From Serilophus lunatus (lineage: Eukaryota > Chordata > Aves > Passeriformes > Eurylaimidae), in contig VXBA01003714.1 of assembly GCA_013399895.1 (NCBI GenBank), positions 340,688-404,687 of the forward strand: 64,000 bases of DNA, written 5' to 3'. Of the stretch, positions 35,101-47,100 are shown piece after piece. The notes under the pieces are model-generated. The model was not told where the DNA came from. It was given only the letters and a program-made list of their open reading frames with translations, and searched no databases. Numbering within the stretch: the stretch's first letter is position 1; the number at the start of each line of letters is the position of its first letter. The position numbers were made by a program, and so were the translations under genes.

Positions 35101-38100
35101 TTCTGTCCCTTCCCTTTTAGGGTGATAATTTAAAGACAGATATTTAAAAGCAAAAAAGAGGAAGTAGCTGATCCACATGTGCTAATTAATTATCCATGGC
35201 AGTGTTTGTTCCAGGTTTTGGCTTGGCAGCACCTCTCCAGTCTGTTAATAGCTGAGAAGAGCTCACACACCCCCCAGAGGGCTGGGGGTGAGGGGTTTGT
35301 GGTGCCCTCCCTGCCTGGGATTCTCTGTGCTCCCTGCACACCTTGGGTGGGTGCAGGTGCCAGAGCAGCTGCACCCAGGGCACTCCCAGGGCTTGTCGGG
35401 GGTCTCTGTTAATGCAGAGTCCATGAACTCTCCTTGCTGCAGTGTGCAGTTCTGTGGGAAGCATTGCTGAAGGAATTGTAGGGCCTTCAATCAAAATACA
35501 CATTTTATGATTGACCCCTGTAGAATTCTGGGGAGTAGAAGAGCTGTTGGTTGACAGAGAATCCAAGGAATTATTTGTAGTGGCAGCTGTGTGGAATTGT
35601 GGGATCCCAAAAAATTTAAAGATTAGGGAACTTGTGGGACAAAATCCATAAAACTCCTGAGTCTCAGCAGCATGTTTGAGGGTGTGGAGGATCAGCCCCA
35701 GGTTGGGCACATGATGCTCTCTCTGCAGGATTGTTCCAGACCTTTCCATCCCTGCTGTTTGCAGGGTCCCACCTCGAGTACTGCAAGTTAATTTATAACC
35801 ACAGGAGCAAAACCTGCAAAGGATTGATTCATTTATTTGCTTCTCCCAACATTCATTTTCTGTTTGTCCCTGGGAATTTCAGAGTGGTTTCAAAAGCCAG
35901 TGTGCACAATTCCTTGTGTGTTTGCTCCATGCAGTGAATGGGAAGTGGGTAAAAACCCACAGTTTCTTTTTGCCTCCAGCTCGTGACCCAGTGCCCCCAG
36001 GTGTGTGTTCAATCCCTCAGGGCTGGGGCTGGGAATCCCTGTAGCCTTAATTTCCTCTCTGAGGGGGTAGAGTGATGATTTTTATTGTGGCAAACCTGTT
36101 GCCCTTTGGTGTCTTGTACCAGCAAAGGCAGCACAAACATTAATTCCTGCACCCCCAGCCCCCCCATCTGCCAGGGGAAAGGTGAGTGAACCTGGTTTTC
36201 CTCCTCTGCAGCACAGGAATAAAAGTTAAATGTGGCTGTTTCAGGTGTTTTTACAGTGCCAAACTGGAACTCTAGGAATTAAAGATTAATAGAACTCCCT
36301 TTCAAGAATTAAAGTAATAAGTGAAACCTGATTTGATATAAATATTACCTGAAATATTTGCAGAGCTTTTTCCACTCCACAAGGCAAATCACAAATCAGG
36401 CTGTACCAAAACAAAACATCTTTCACTGTCCTGATACATGTCCTGGAAGATTAAAAAGCTGGCTTTGGCTTTGGGTTTGGTTGGTTTCTTTTTTTAAATG
36501 GTTTAATTGAGGAAAGCATTTTGGTAGTTTGTTGGGTTTTTTCCCCCTTATACAAGGAATTGTGTTGGGGTACACACCTAGAGAGAAAAACTTGCTTTAA
36601 AAAACTCATGGTAAATATTTCTCTGACCCTCAGTGTGTTTAAATTCATGCAGATAAGAGCAGCTTCTGCTTGCACATTCTCAGAGCCATCAGATGTGCAG
36701 ACTCTCCTGAGATCAAGATCCATTTTCATTTGGTCTCACTTGAAAATAAAGCACCTTTCAAGTTAAGCTGTTGAAACCAGAGGCTTTTGTTCCACCTCCA
36801 ATGTGGATTTCCTGTGGCTGGGGTGTTTTATTTTCACTTGATCTAAATTGAAAAATCCACTTTGTGTTTCTGCTGAGCCCATTTAACCTTGAGGGAGCTG
36901 ATCCCCCCCCACAGGAGGAGCAGGACACTCCCTGGGCAGGTGGGGGCTCAGAGGGGGCTGTTCCTGCAGCTCTGTTCTCAGCTGCACAGCTCCATCCCTC
37001 TTTTCCTGGGCCTGGGTGCTGCTGGGAGCACTCTGGCCACACAAGGGGATGGATCAAACCTCCCAGAGGAGGGGCCTGAGGGCACCTGTGAGGTTGTGTG
37101 TCAGGGTGAGGTTGGGTGTGCTTGGGCCTGTCCTCCTAGGGCAGAGCAGTTTTCAGGGAAGAGCAGGGACAGGAAAGGTTCTGCTGCTCTGTTCAGTTGT
37201 ACAGTGGGTTAGTTGTGCTCCCCAGTCACTGAGATTTAATGTTAGAGGGGTAATTAACACACTTAGGTAAAACTTAGCTTGAACTATAGGTAATTTTTAT
37301 GCAGGGGTTGCCCAGAGTCCTGATCTGGGTTCTGTGTGGAGGAGAGCTTTATGTGTCCTGGGGTGGTGTGGGAATCTGTTTTCCTTGAATAGATGAGTTG
37401 GATGAATGCAGTGCCCTGTACTGACAGTGCTTTTTCCCCAAAAATCTTTTGGAATCTGTTCTTAAACAGGGTGAGCTGGGCAGTGGTGCTGCTGCTCAGC
37501 CTCCTGGTTGAGCATGAGATCCTGTGTCCCAAGGGACTGTACTGCCTGTTCCAGGTCTGGGGTTCCCTTTTGAGAAGGGGGGGTCTGTCCCTGGGGTGGG
37601 AGCCCCAGAGTTGCCCCCTTGGTGCCAGCTGAGGTCTGGGCACAGCCACGGGGCTGTGGGAGGGGGCAGCAGGGGGGTGGAGGGGCTGGGCTGGGCCAGT
37701 GCAGGTGGACATTAAATAACACCTGAATTTGGTGGCTTTGGATGAAATGGGAGTGTAAGCCTTCACTGTGAGCTTGAGAAGGAAGGACACCTGGTGTGTG
37801 GCTTGGCCCCACCTCTGCACTGAAGGTCCTGCAGTGACAGGGACAGTCCCTGTAGAAACAGGATCCAATTAGAAGCAAAATTCCCCAGTTCCTTTTGTGT
37901 CACTGTGAAATAATTGTTCTGAAATGAATCTGAGTGTGTACAGGTTGTATTTGGGGAGAGTTAATTATGCACTGTGTGGTTCAGGGATTTAGTGCAAGAA
38001 GAGGAAGAACAGTTGATGGAAGAAAGGAAAAAGAGAAAAGAAGACAAGAAGAAGAAGGAAGCTGCTCAAAAAAAGGTATGTGGAGCGCTGAAAAACAAAC

Positions 38101-41100
38101 CCCTGTGCTTAGGGGTGACTTGTTTCACCACTGGTAAAAACTGATTTAGTTATTGTTACTCACAAATGTTTTCTTGTTACTTTAGTGTTTTAAATTTAAA
38201 TGTACTGTCAGTTGTTTAGTGGCAATGCACATACTGAACAGTGCAAGTGGCTCTGGAGTTTCCTACAACACTGGATTTTCTTCTGAGATGACCCTTTTTT
38301 GTGTGGGGGTTCCAAGTTTGAAACCCCTGAATGTTAATACATTTATTAGTAGAATAAAAACACTATTATAAGGTAGTGGCTTTCAGCTGTATCCTTGTTT
38401 TAATGTATCTTCTTCTTCTCTTATGACATGTTTCCATACTGTTTTTGTAGTAGGATAAGTAGATAAAAATGAAAATATTGACAGCAAAGATGTCACAGAA
38501 ATGCTTGTAAACACTTCAAAATCCCTGTTTGCTGACAAAATCCTCTTCAAGGCTATTGATTCTAAATATTGACCCTAAGCTTGTAAAAGTGGCTTTTAAA
38601 CACATCCATTTTGGGATTCTTTGGTTGGTGGGAACACAGTGGACCTGCTCAGAGGTTTTCCTGTGATTCCTGGTTCTGGATGTGGCTCTTGGGATCCCCT
38701 GGTTTGTGTCACCTGCCACAGGCTTGCACCCTCCCAAGGCAGTCCCCAGCTGAGCTGTGGGCAGTGCTGTCTGTCCTGGAGCCCTGCAGCTCAGGGCAGG
38801 GAGCAGTGGGGAGCCTGGGCTGTGCCCCTGCCCTCCCACATCTCTCTGTGGATCCTCAGAAACAGCAAAAAGACTTTTGGGAAGTTCTGAGCTGTCGTGT
38901 TTTCCTGTCCTTGGGCCAAGTGCCAGGCAGATGTCTGGGGCAGCAGGGGAGTGACAAACCCTCCACAGGAAGCTCTGACCCCCCTCAGGCACAGCAAGAG
39001 CTGCAGACACCCCCTGGCTGTGCTGGGCAGGGACAAACCAGTGCTCAGGGCTCACGTTTTGGTCAGTGGGACTGGGAGGGGCAGTGGAGGGCCAGCAGCA
39101 GCCCCAGAGTGGGACCCCTGGGGTGGGATGGAGAGGGCTTGTGCTGAGCAGTGATCCTGGGCCAGCAGCCAGTGTCCCCACTTGCCTTTGTGTGGCACTG
39201 TGGACATGGGAGCTCTGGGCTCAGCCAGGGCTGCCACACAGGCCCCAGATTGGCAGGGCACAAGGCTGCCCCAGGCTTCCAAGGAAGTATTGTTGGGAGC
39301 CCTTTCTGGCCACAGGCTGTGAAACCACACCACTGAGGTGCACTAACTTACAAGAAATGTTTCTCTCCCCAGTTTTATGCTGTGATAAAATTTTATTCAA
39401 ATAGGTCTTTCATCTCTATCTCAAAAGTGTAACCTGTTGAATCTTGGAAATGAAAGACTTGAAGCTTTGGCATTTGTTCTCTCATTCCTTTCCTTTTCCA
39501 GTTCCCTCCCCCTTCCCAGCCCTGTGCTGCAGTAAAAGTGGTGGTGGCTCTTTGCTCCCAGGCACAGTTTTTAACTTATGTAAAACATCTTAATTTGCAA
39601 GTTTAATTCAGTCTGTTTCATGTAGTTATCTTTCAAATTAATTTTGTCTTCTGTAACATTTAAACTGCTTTTTAGGCATGAGGAATAATAGGCCTGGGTT
39701 GGTTAAAGAGATGCTTCTGAAGTAGATAATTAAATAACTTGAAACCATATTAAAAGAGGAGAGTCAAAAGCTGATGTTGCTTTGTGAAGTGGCACGTGCA
39801 CATGTGGGTTCTCTCTTATCTGCCCAAATCACTGACACATCTTCTTTCTTGTTCTAGGCCATTGAACAAAAAATCAAAGGTAAGTTACTTTAAAGTTAGT
39901 TTTACTCTGTGTATTATTCCTGTGGTTTTAAATCTGTTGAATCAGAGGTGTCACCTGAAAGCTCCTGTCAGAAGTGGAGGGGGGGGTCCTTGGGACTTCA
40001 GCTGCACTGTTCCCAAGTGACCACAAAAGCCCAGAAGTGTAACAGTGAGGGCTTATCCAGGGATTGGAGCTGCTGGTCTTCCTGTTTTCCTTCTTAGTTA
40101 CTTACACAACACACAGCCATAGACATAATGCCTGGAGTTCTTTGGCTTGGTTGCATTTCTCCTTCCCCTTTTTTGCCTTGATTGAGAGGAGCACAGCCCT
40201 CCACGTGGATGATGGATCTGTTTGAGACTTATTTTCGAAATACTCCAAGTGCAGCTGGGTTTGGGAGCACTTGATGGGCAAGTTATTGGTATGTCCAGTT
40301 TCAGCTCTTGCATGTGGAGGGTTCCTCCTGTAAAATGATCAGGATGCCAGCACCTGAAAGCTCTGATTTCCAGGTTCATGGCAGGTGGGAGCACTGCACT
40401 TATTCTGAATATCTGTGGGGTTTGTGCAGGTCTCCATCCCACCTGGCTGCTGAAAAAGGGAATAAAGATTCTTTTCACTTTCCTCTTGAATTTTTTCTCC
40501 TCACCTGTTAGTTGGGAAGTGGATGGCTATTGCCTAAGTGATCATGTGGAGCCATTGCTGGGTCCCTGTGTACTGGGAATGTAACTGGTTAATGTAGCAC
40601 TTCCTGGGACAGTGGCAGGAACTCCAGAAGCTTCAGAGCTCTGCTTGGCAGAGATTGAATTCCTGCTGGAAGACTCAAATGGTGTTTGGAGGGCAGCTCT
40701 GGGGTGAAGGCAGGGAAATGGCAGAGGGCACACTGTTCTGGGCAGAAGTGTCTTGTCCCCAGGGCAGGAGCCTGAGGAAGCTCCCACGTGCTGAATGGAG
40801 GGGGCAGGCTGTGCTGGTGGGCACTGCACTGGTGCTCTGGGTGGGGACAAGCCCTGCCTGGCTTGGTGAAGTGCAGTGTGCCCTGTAGTGGGTGGCTTTA
40901 GGTGGGGAAACTCCCTGGGTTTCCAGGGTGTGAGAAGGCAGCTCTGGGTGGGAAGGTCTCCTCCCTGCTGCCTGGGGTTTGGTCCTGGAGGCAGCAGCAG
41001 GGGCAGGGGCAGTGCCCTGCAGCCACAGGCAGTCGTGGGAGCTGCTCTGTGTCCCACCACCCTCTGGGGTGCACTGGGCCCAGCACAGCCCTGCCAGCCT

Positions 41101-44100
41101 GGCCCTGCTCCCTGGCATCCCAGGGCAGAATGCTTCAACAAACTGCTGAAACACTATTGTCATTCATCCTCTTCCTTTGGTTTTTAACACACTCTTGTTC
41201 AGGCAGTGCGTGGAATTGTGTTTGGACCCCTGGCAAGTGGCTCCAAGTAGCCTGAACCAGGAGGGCAGGAGCTGTGCCCAGGGGGCTGCCTGGTGGGAGT
41301 CTGCATGGAGGGAAAAGCCCTTTCTTCTGAAGGACAGACTAGAAAGGGCTTTAATTTTTTGGTTATTTTTTTTTCTCCTTCGAAGCCTAATGTTCACTGA
41401 TGGAAGTATTAAGTTGCAACTTAATTATGTGATTATTTAAATGGTATTTCAGAAAGTTTAGCAGGAATTTAGAGTTGTCAGAGAAACACAAGCTGGCAGT
41501 GCTCTGGAAGAACAGACATCATGAGATGCAGATACACAACTTTTGGCCACAGTTTCTATAGGAACAAAATTCTAGCTTGTGTTGCACATGGCTCTTGCCT
41601 TGTTTCACCAGTTTTGCCTCCTTGTATTCAGGATGCAAATTAATGTTTCATTAGTTTCCAAGTTTCCATCACGTTAATGTCTTAAATAATTTATTCTGTG
41701 CATGAGCTGAAGATAAAATACAAGAGTATAGGATCTGTAAATAATTCAGAATTATGTGCCTCTTTCAGACAAGGAGCTGGTTAAGTGGTGGGGAGGGTAT
41801 TCCTTGGTTTGGAGCATAGTTTGGAAGGTCTGAAGTGCTGAAGCAGGTCCCAGTGTTCTGTAAAATGACAGGAACCTTCTGAGGAGTTTCCTGGAGCTGG
41901 GGGTTTTCCTGTTCAGAGTTGGGAATGGAAGTGGGGAAGGTGGTGCTAATATGAATGTTTGTGGTACCAGGAGCATTTTATTGCTGGAATATTGCAGTTA
42001 AAAACACCCATGTGGCATTCCTGGGGGTTTCTGACCTGTCTGCTTTGATCCAGCTGGTTCTGTTCAAGGAGGGAGGAGCGGGTCAGAGCAGTTGGAGCTG
42101 GGTGTGTTAGTAAGTGGCTAAGTGGAAGGTTTATCAGTTTGTGGTCAGCTGGCAAAACATGTGGACACGGTGCTCTTGTACCGGCTATTTTAGGAAGAAA
42201 TCAGGATAATTTGAAAATCCTCACTTGTTGAGAACACCGCAGGATTGTCGGTTGTCGTGGTGTTAACTCTACCTTGGCAAAAGATGTCTCTTTGCCGTGT
42301 TTAATGTCTGTGCCATTAAAGATGGACCCATTTACCCTGAATTCCCGGTGAGCAGAGCTGGGGGAGCAGCACTGTGGCCCCGGGGAGCTGCTGAGGAGCC
42401 GAGCACTGGGGGAAGGCTGTCGGAGGGGGATGTTGGAGTTTGGCTGTGCTGCTCCGAGCGAGCCCTTTGCACACAGGCTGTGTGCGGGTCCGGGGGGTGA
42501 TGCAGCCTCAGGGCTGGGCTCGGGGGGTCCGGGGGGTTTTGGGGAGCAGCTGGAGCGGCCCCAGCTGTCACTGCGGCGCTGCATCCCTGGGCACAAAGTT
42601 CCCCTTCCATCGCAGCACAGAACAAACCGAGCCACCCCCTGAGACGGAAAGTGCTCTAAAAATAGCTGGGTGTGGAATCGCCGTCGTTGACTCATATTTC
42701 CCACCTTGGAAACTTGTGATCCGCGGGGCACCCACCCGCCCCCTGCTCCCTCTCTCTTGCCTGGCCGTGCTTTTCCTGCCTGGGAAAACTCTCCCTTTCC
42801 CTGCGAAGCCTCGGGAGCGATGGGGAGGGAGCCGGGGGGCGCAGGAGGGGCTCCCTCCGGGCGCGCAGGGGTTAATGCTGGGCACACACATTTTCCAGAG
42901 CAGCTCCCGGCTCCAGCTGCGGCCATTTTTCCACCAGGAAAATTGCAGCCCTGCCTGGAAGCGTTGGGTGTGTGAGCCCCAAAGGCAGAGCTGCCCTGGG
43001 GTGTCAGAGCCCCGGGGATGCTGCAGGGAGGGCGGCACAGCCTCCCCCGGGCGCTGCCCCCAGCCCGGGGCACACACTCTGCTCCTCCTGCTCTCCAGGC
43101 ACTCCTCAGCTGCCATTTGTGTCCTGGAAGGGGAGTGCGAGTCCCTGGGCCCCTGCTCCAGGAGGAGTTGGCAGGCAGCTCCTGGAGCAGTAAAATGACA
43201 CCAATGCTTCTCCTCCATTTTCTAATGAAATCTGCAGAGTGGGAAAGCAACACAAGTTGGAAGCGCCTTTCTTTGGAATCTCTCTGTAAACTGTGACTCC
43301 AGCAGCCCCTGCTCTGAGGGCTTGCAGCAGGTTTGTGCTTTATGAAAATCTGTCCTTTTTAAACCTCCTTTCTGTAAACTTGCTGTTGCTAGTCAAGTTA
43401 ATTAACTGTGGTAAATTGTAGGTCTGTTGGTATTGTCTTTCTGCCTTAAATGATCCAAAATAAAATGCTGGTGCACAGAGCAAACTTTTATTGATGAGCA
43501 GTTTGTTTAAAACAAATTAAAATACAAGATAACGATTCAGTGGTGTTGGAATTCGTAGTAGCCATGTTGGGGTCTTAACGTGTTATTCAGCCTTCTGAGA
43601 AGCTGTGGAGCAGAAAATGTTGGACAGGGTGAATTGTGTAGCTTAAAACTGACTCTGTGGTTCTGAGGGAAGGCAGGGGAATTGTGTTGCACCTTGGATA
43701 ATTTCAGTTTAAAATTAGCACACAAATGTGGACTCTGTGTTCTGTAGGCTAGCCCTGGGACCTGGCAGGCTGTTATTTGATTTGCTGATCACAGTAGCCA
43801 GAATTGCTGTATTTGTATATGAGAAGTGTAATATAAGAGAAGTGTGAGAGAAGTGCTGTTGGTGCTGTGCCTTGGGGCTGGCTGGGCAGCAGGAGCCTGG
43901 TTTGTTCCTTGTGCTCCTTGGTAGTCAAAAGTGATTCAAGTTCCCACAGGTCCACTGGGGTCTGTTCTAACACACTTGGACTTAAAGGAGCTTTGATTAG
44001 GAGAGTGCAGTGCTGGGGCTGCCCTGAGCCTGCTGCTGGCAGCTCTGTCTGAGCATTGCCAGAGGGAAATGAGTTCTCTCTATCCCAGAAGAGCAGCTGT

Positions 44101-47100
44101 GGGCAGTGGAAGTGGCAGGGAAGGAGCAGTGACTCCATGGCCAGGTTACCAGGTGGCCTGTGTGGAATTAAATCTCTTCAGGGGAGAGGTGTTTGCATTT
44201 TATGCTTCAGCTGAGAATAAAAAAACACCAAAGTGCTTCAGTGGGGTGTGGTGGGGGAGTGTGTGTCCCTGCAGGGCCCAGGGCTGCTCTGCTGGCTGGA
44301 TGTGCCACCAGGGCTGCAGGAGGGGCTTCTGTGGGGCACTGCCAGCACAGCTCAGCCCCAGCTCTGAGAGCTCACCCCAGCAAGAAGCACATGGACAGGG
44401 CCAAAAGTTTGTGCAGTGCTTACACAGATTGTGGAGTGTAAATAAATGTGCTTTAATTTCAGAGCTTGTTGCAGTACCTAGAGCACAGAAAAGTGCAAAG
44501 TGCTTCTCCATTAAATTGTCACCAAATCACAGCAATTTGCTTAAAAAGCATTTCCCCCCCCAGGGTTTACCTCACTCATTTTACTTTTAAAGCAAGAAAT
44601 TTTAGAGGGAGCAAATGAAGTATTTTTTTAAGACTATTTTGTTTTTGTGAAATTCAATTCTCATCATGATTTGTTGTCATATTATGTGCATGAAAACATT
44701 GTGCAAGGAATGAGTTACCCTTTCTTAATATAGGAAAGAGCTAAAATTGAGGGTGTCTGAGGTGATGCCTGTGATCTTTATCAACTTCCCAGTTTCTTTA
44801 ATGGCTTTTGAACACCTTCTATTCCCTATGCTCTGTACATTGAGCTGAGTGATGTCCTGGCCATTGCTCTCCTTAATTCTGTCCCTCTGCAGTCAGCTGT
44901 GAAATGGGAGCTGGGTTCCTGCTGTCCCAGGAGGGAGGTGGGGGCTGTTGGGGGAACTGGGAGCTCCTCACCCTGAGGCTCTGCCCAAGGCCTGGATGTC
45001 AGACAAGGAGGTCTCCAGAATTGGTCTTTGCTGCTTCCCTTAAACAGCCTAAATACAATATTCCATTAAAACACGACTCAGATGCTGATTCTTCATTGAC
45101 TCTTTATTCTAAAGGCCTTCTAGTTTGTGTTTTTCAGAATATATAATTGTACATTAAAGTAAAAATAAACCAAAATTACAGTCAGAATAGCAGTGGCAAT
45201 ATTCAAATTGGTTCTTTAAATAAAGGCTTGAATTTGTTTTCATTTATTTTTTATGTTGTATTCCCATGAATCTGATGAAACAGTCTTTAAACAAATTTAG
45301 ACATTTTAAAAGCTGCTGAAACCCACATTTTCAGTCATGCAGTGACAATATTCCTGGTGCTAAGGGAGGTCAGGGTCGAGTGTTGAGGTATCTCAGGAAG
45401 TGCCACAGTAAATATTAACAGACTTTATGGGTATCTCATCCAGGAAAGTTGAAAAGTGCATGAACACATCAATAAGGTGAGGGCTGAGTACAGCTCAGCT
45501 GTGCTGGGATGGGGAGGGATGGCAGCAACACCAGGGGCACACACCAGAGGCTCAGTGTCCTTCCCACTGTGGGTGATGTGCTCACCAGTCCCACAGCTGC
45601 TGGGCTGCAGTGTGGGGCTGGGGGGGGGGTTTGCCTCTGCCCAGCAGCTGGGTTGGCAGTGTCCCCTGGCTGTGCCCCCTGCAGTGTCCCCTGGCTGTGC
45701 CCCCTGCAGTGCTCTGTCCTCCCCTGGCCTTGCCAGGGCTGTGCTCTCAGCACTGGCAGGATTTGGAGGTGCAGTTGCACAGTTGGCATTCTTCCAGTGC
45801 CAGGCTGTGTGTGGTGTTCCCTGTGCTGGCAGCCACTCTGCTGTCAGTGCCTTGGGGGCACTGACACCTTCACCTTTGGATTGCAGGGCTGGTAAAGCAG
45901 CATGTCCTGTCGGTCCTGTTCACTCTGGTTTGTGCCAGGCCAGGCCAGAGCAGTTTTCTGTACATGACACTGAAAATATTACTCCAATGGGAAAATTAAT
46001 TTTTCTGTACTTAAATATTTTTCTATATAAAAGTTAACTGCTGAGGTAAACTGCATAGTGCTGATGTGTGTTAACAAAAAGCTGTAGAAAGCTGGTGAGT
46101 AGTAGCACACCCTAGCTGAGAGAATTACATGAGGAGTGATAGCAAGGCCTATTCCTGCTTCCACATCTGTGCCATGGAAGTGTGTGGTTGTGGGATGACA
46201 GCTTTTCCTGGGGAATGAGTTAGAGCTTGAATCAGAAGAGCATCATCCGTGAACACCTCTAGGAGCATTGACTTAGTCTTCAACTGGTGGCGGTTCATAC
46301 GAATAACTTTGTCCCACTTTCTTTTTCCTGGGGGTGGGGGCAGTGCCAGAACAAACCAAGACCAGTGTCAGCCAGCCCCAGCCTGTCAGCTCCAGCGGCA
46401 CTTCCACAGGAACCAGCACTCCCAATAATGCCAAGCGGGCCCCAGCCAGCAGCCAGCAGCAGCCCTTGCCTCGATACCCTCCTCGGGAAGTCCCGCCGCG
46501 ATTCCGACACCAGGAACAGAAACAGCTTCTGAAGAGAGGGCAGCAGCTACCAGGCATCGCTGCCAGCCTGGCACCCACTCCCAAGGGGCTGAACAGCCAG
46601 TCAGGAGGCAGCACTGGCACCAGTAACCAGCCCGTGACCAACGGAGAAGTGCCCAACAGCAGCAAAAAACAGCCAGGTGAGGGCACGGGGCTGGTTTCCC
46701 CTGAACTGGTTTCCATTCCGTTACTGGGGCAATATTTGAGCCAACGTTATTGACACCTCCCCTGTAAGCTGTAGCAGGAGGAGATCCTGTCCCCTGTGGT
46801 ACCACTGGACACTGCAGGGTGGCTTTGCCTCTGTGCAGGTTCCATCCTGAAGCTCCAGCCCTGTGTCAGTGGCTCGTTGTTCCAGCCATGGCAGGTTTGG
46901 CCCAGGAGGTGATTCCAGGGTGCCTGTGGCTCTGCTCCAAGAGCCCAGGTCACTGACCCAGGGGTGCTGGTGGGTGTGGTATGAAGCACCTTCTGGCATC
47001 CAGTTCTGATACAGATCTCACCAGGAAGGGCCTTGAACACCCTGCCCAGAGATGGTCCCATCCCACAGTCTGGGTGGCAGGTCAGGGGGGGATTCTGCCC

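Larger units (their letters stand above)
39880..46343 (+). other. TNRC6A: TNRC6A intron between c3 and c4, with an internal CpG island
   Basis: A 6.5-kb intron. Apart from the CpG island at 42.33-43.11 kb and a short GC-rich tandem at 45.66-45.71 kb, no exon or repeat was recognised. Confidence 0.7.
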
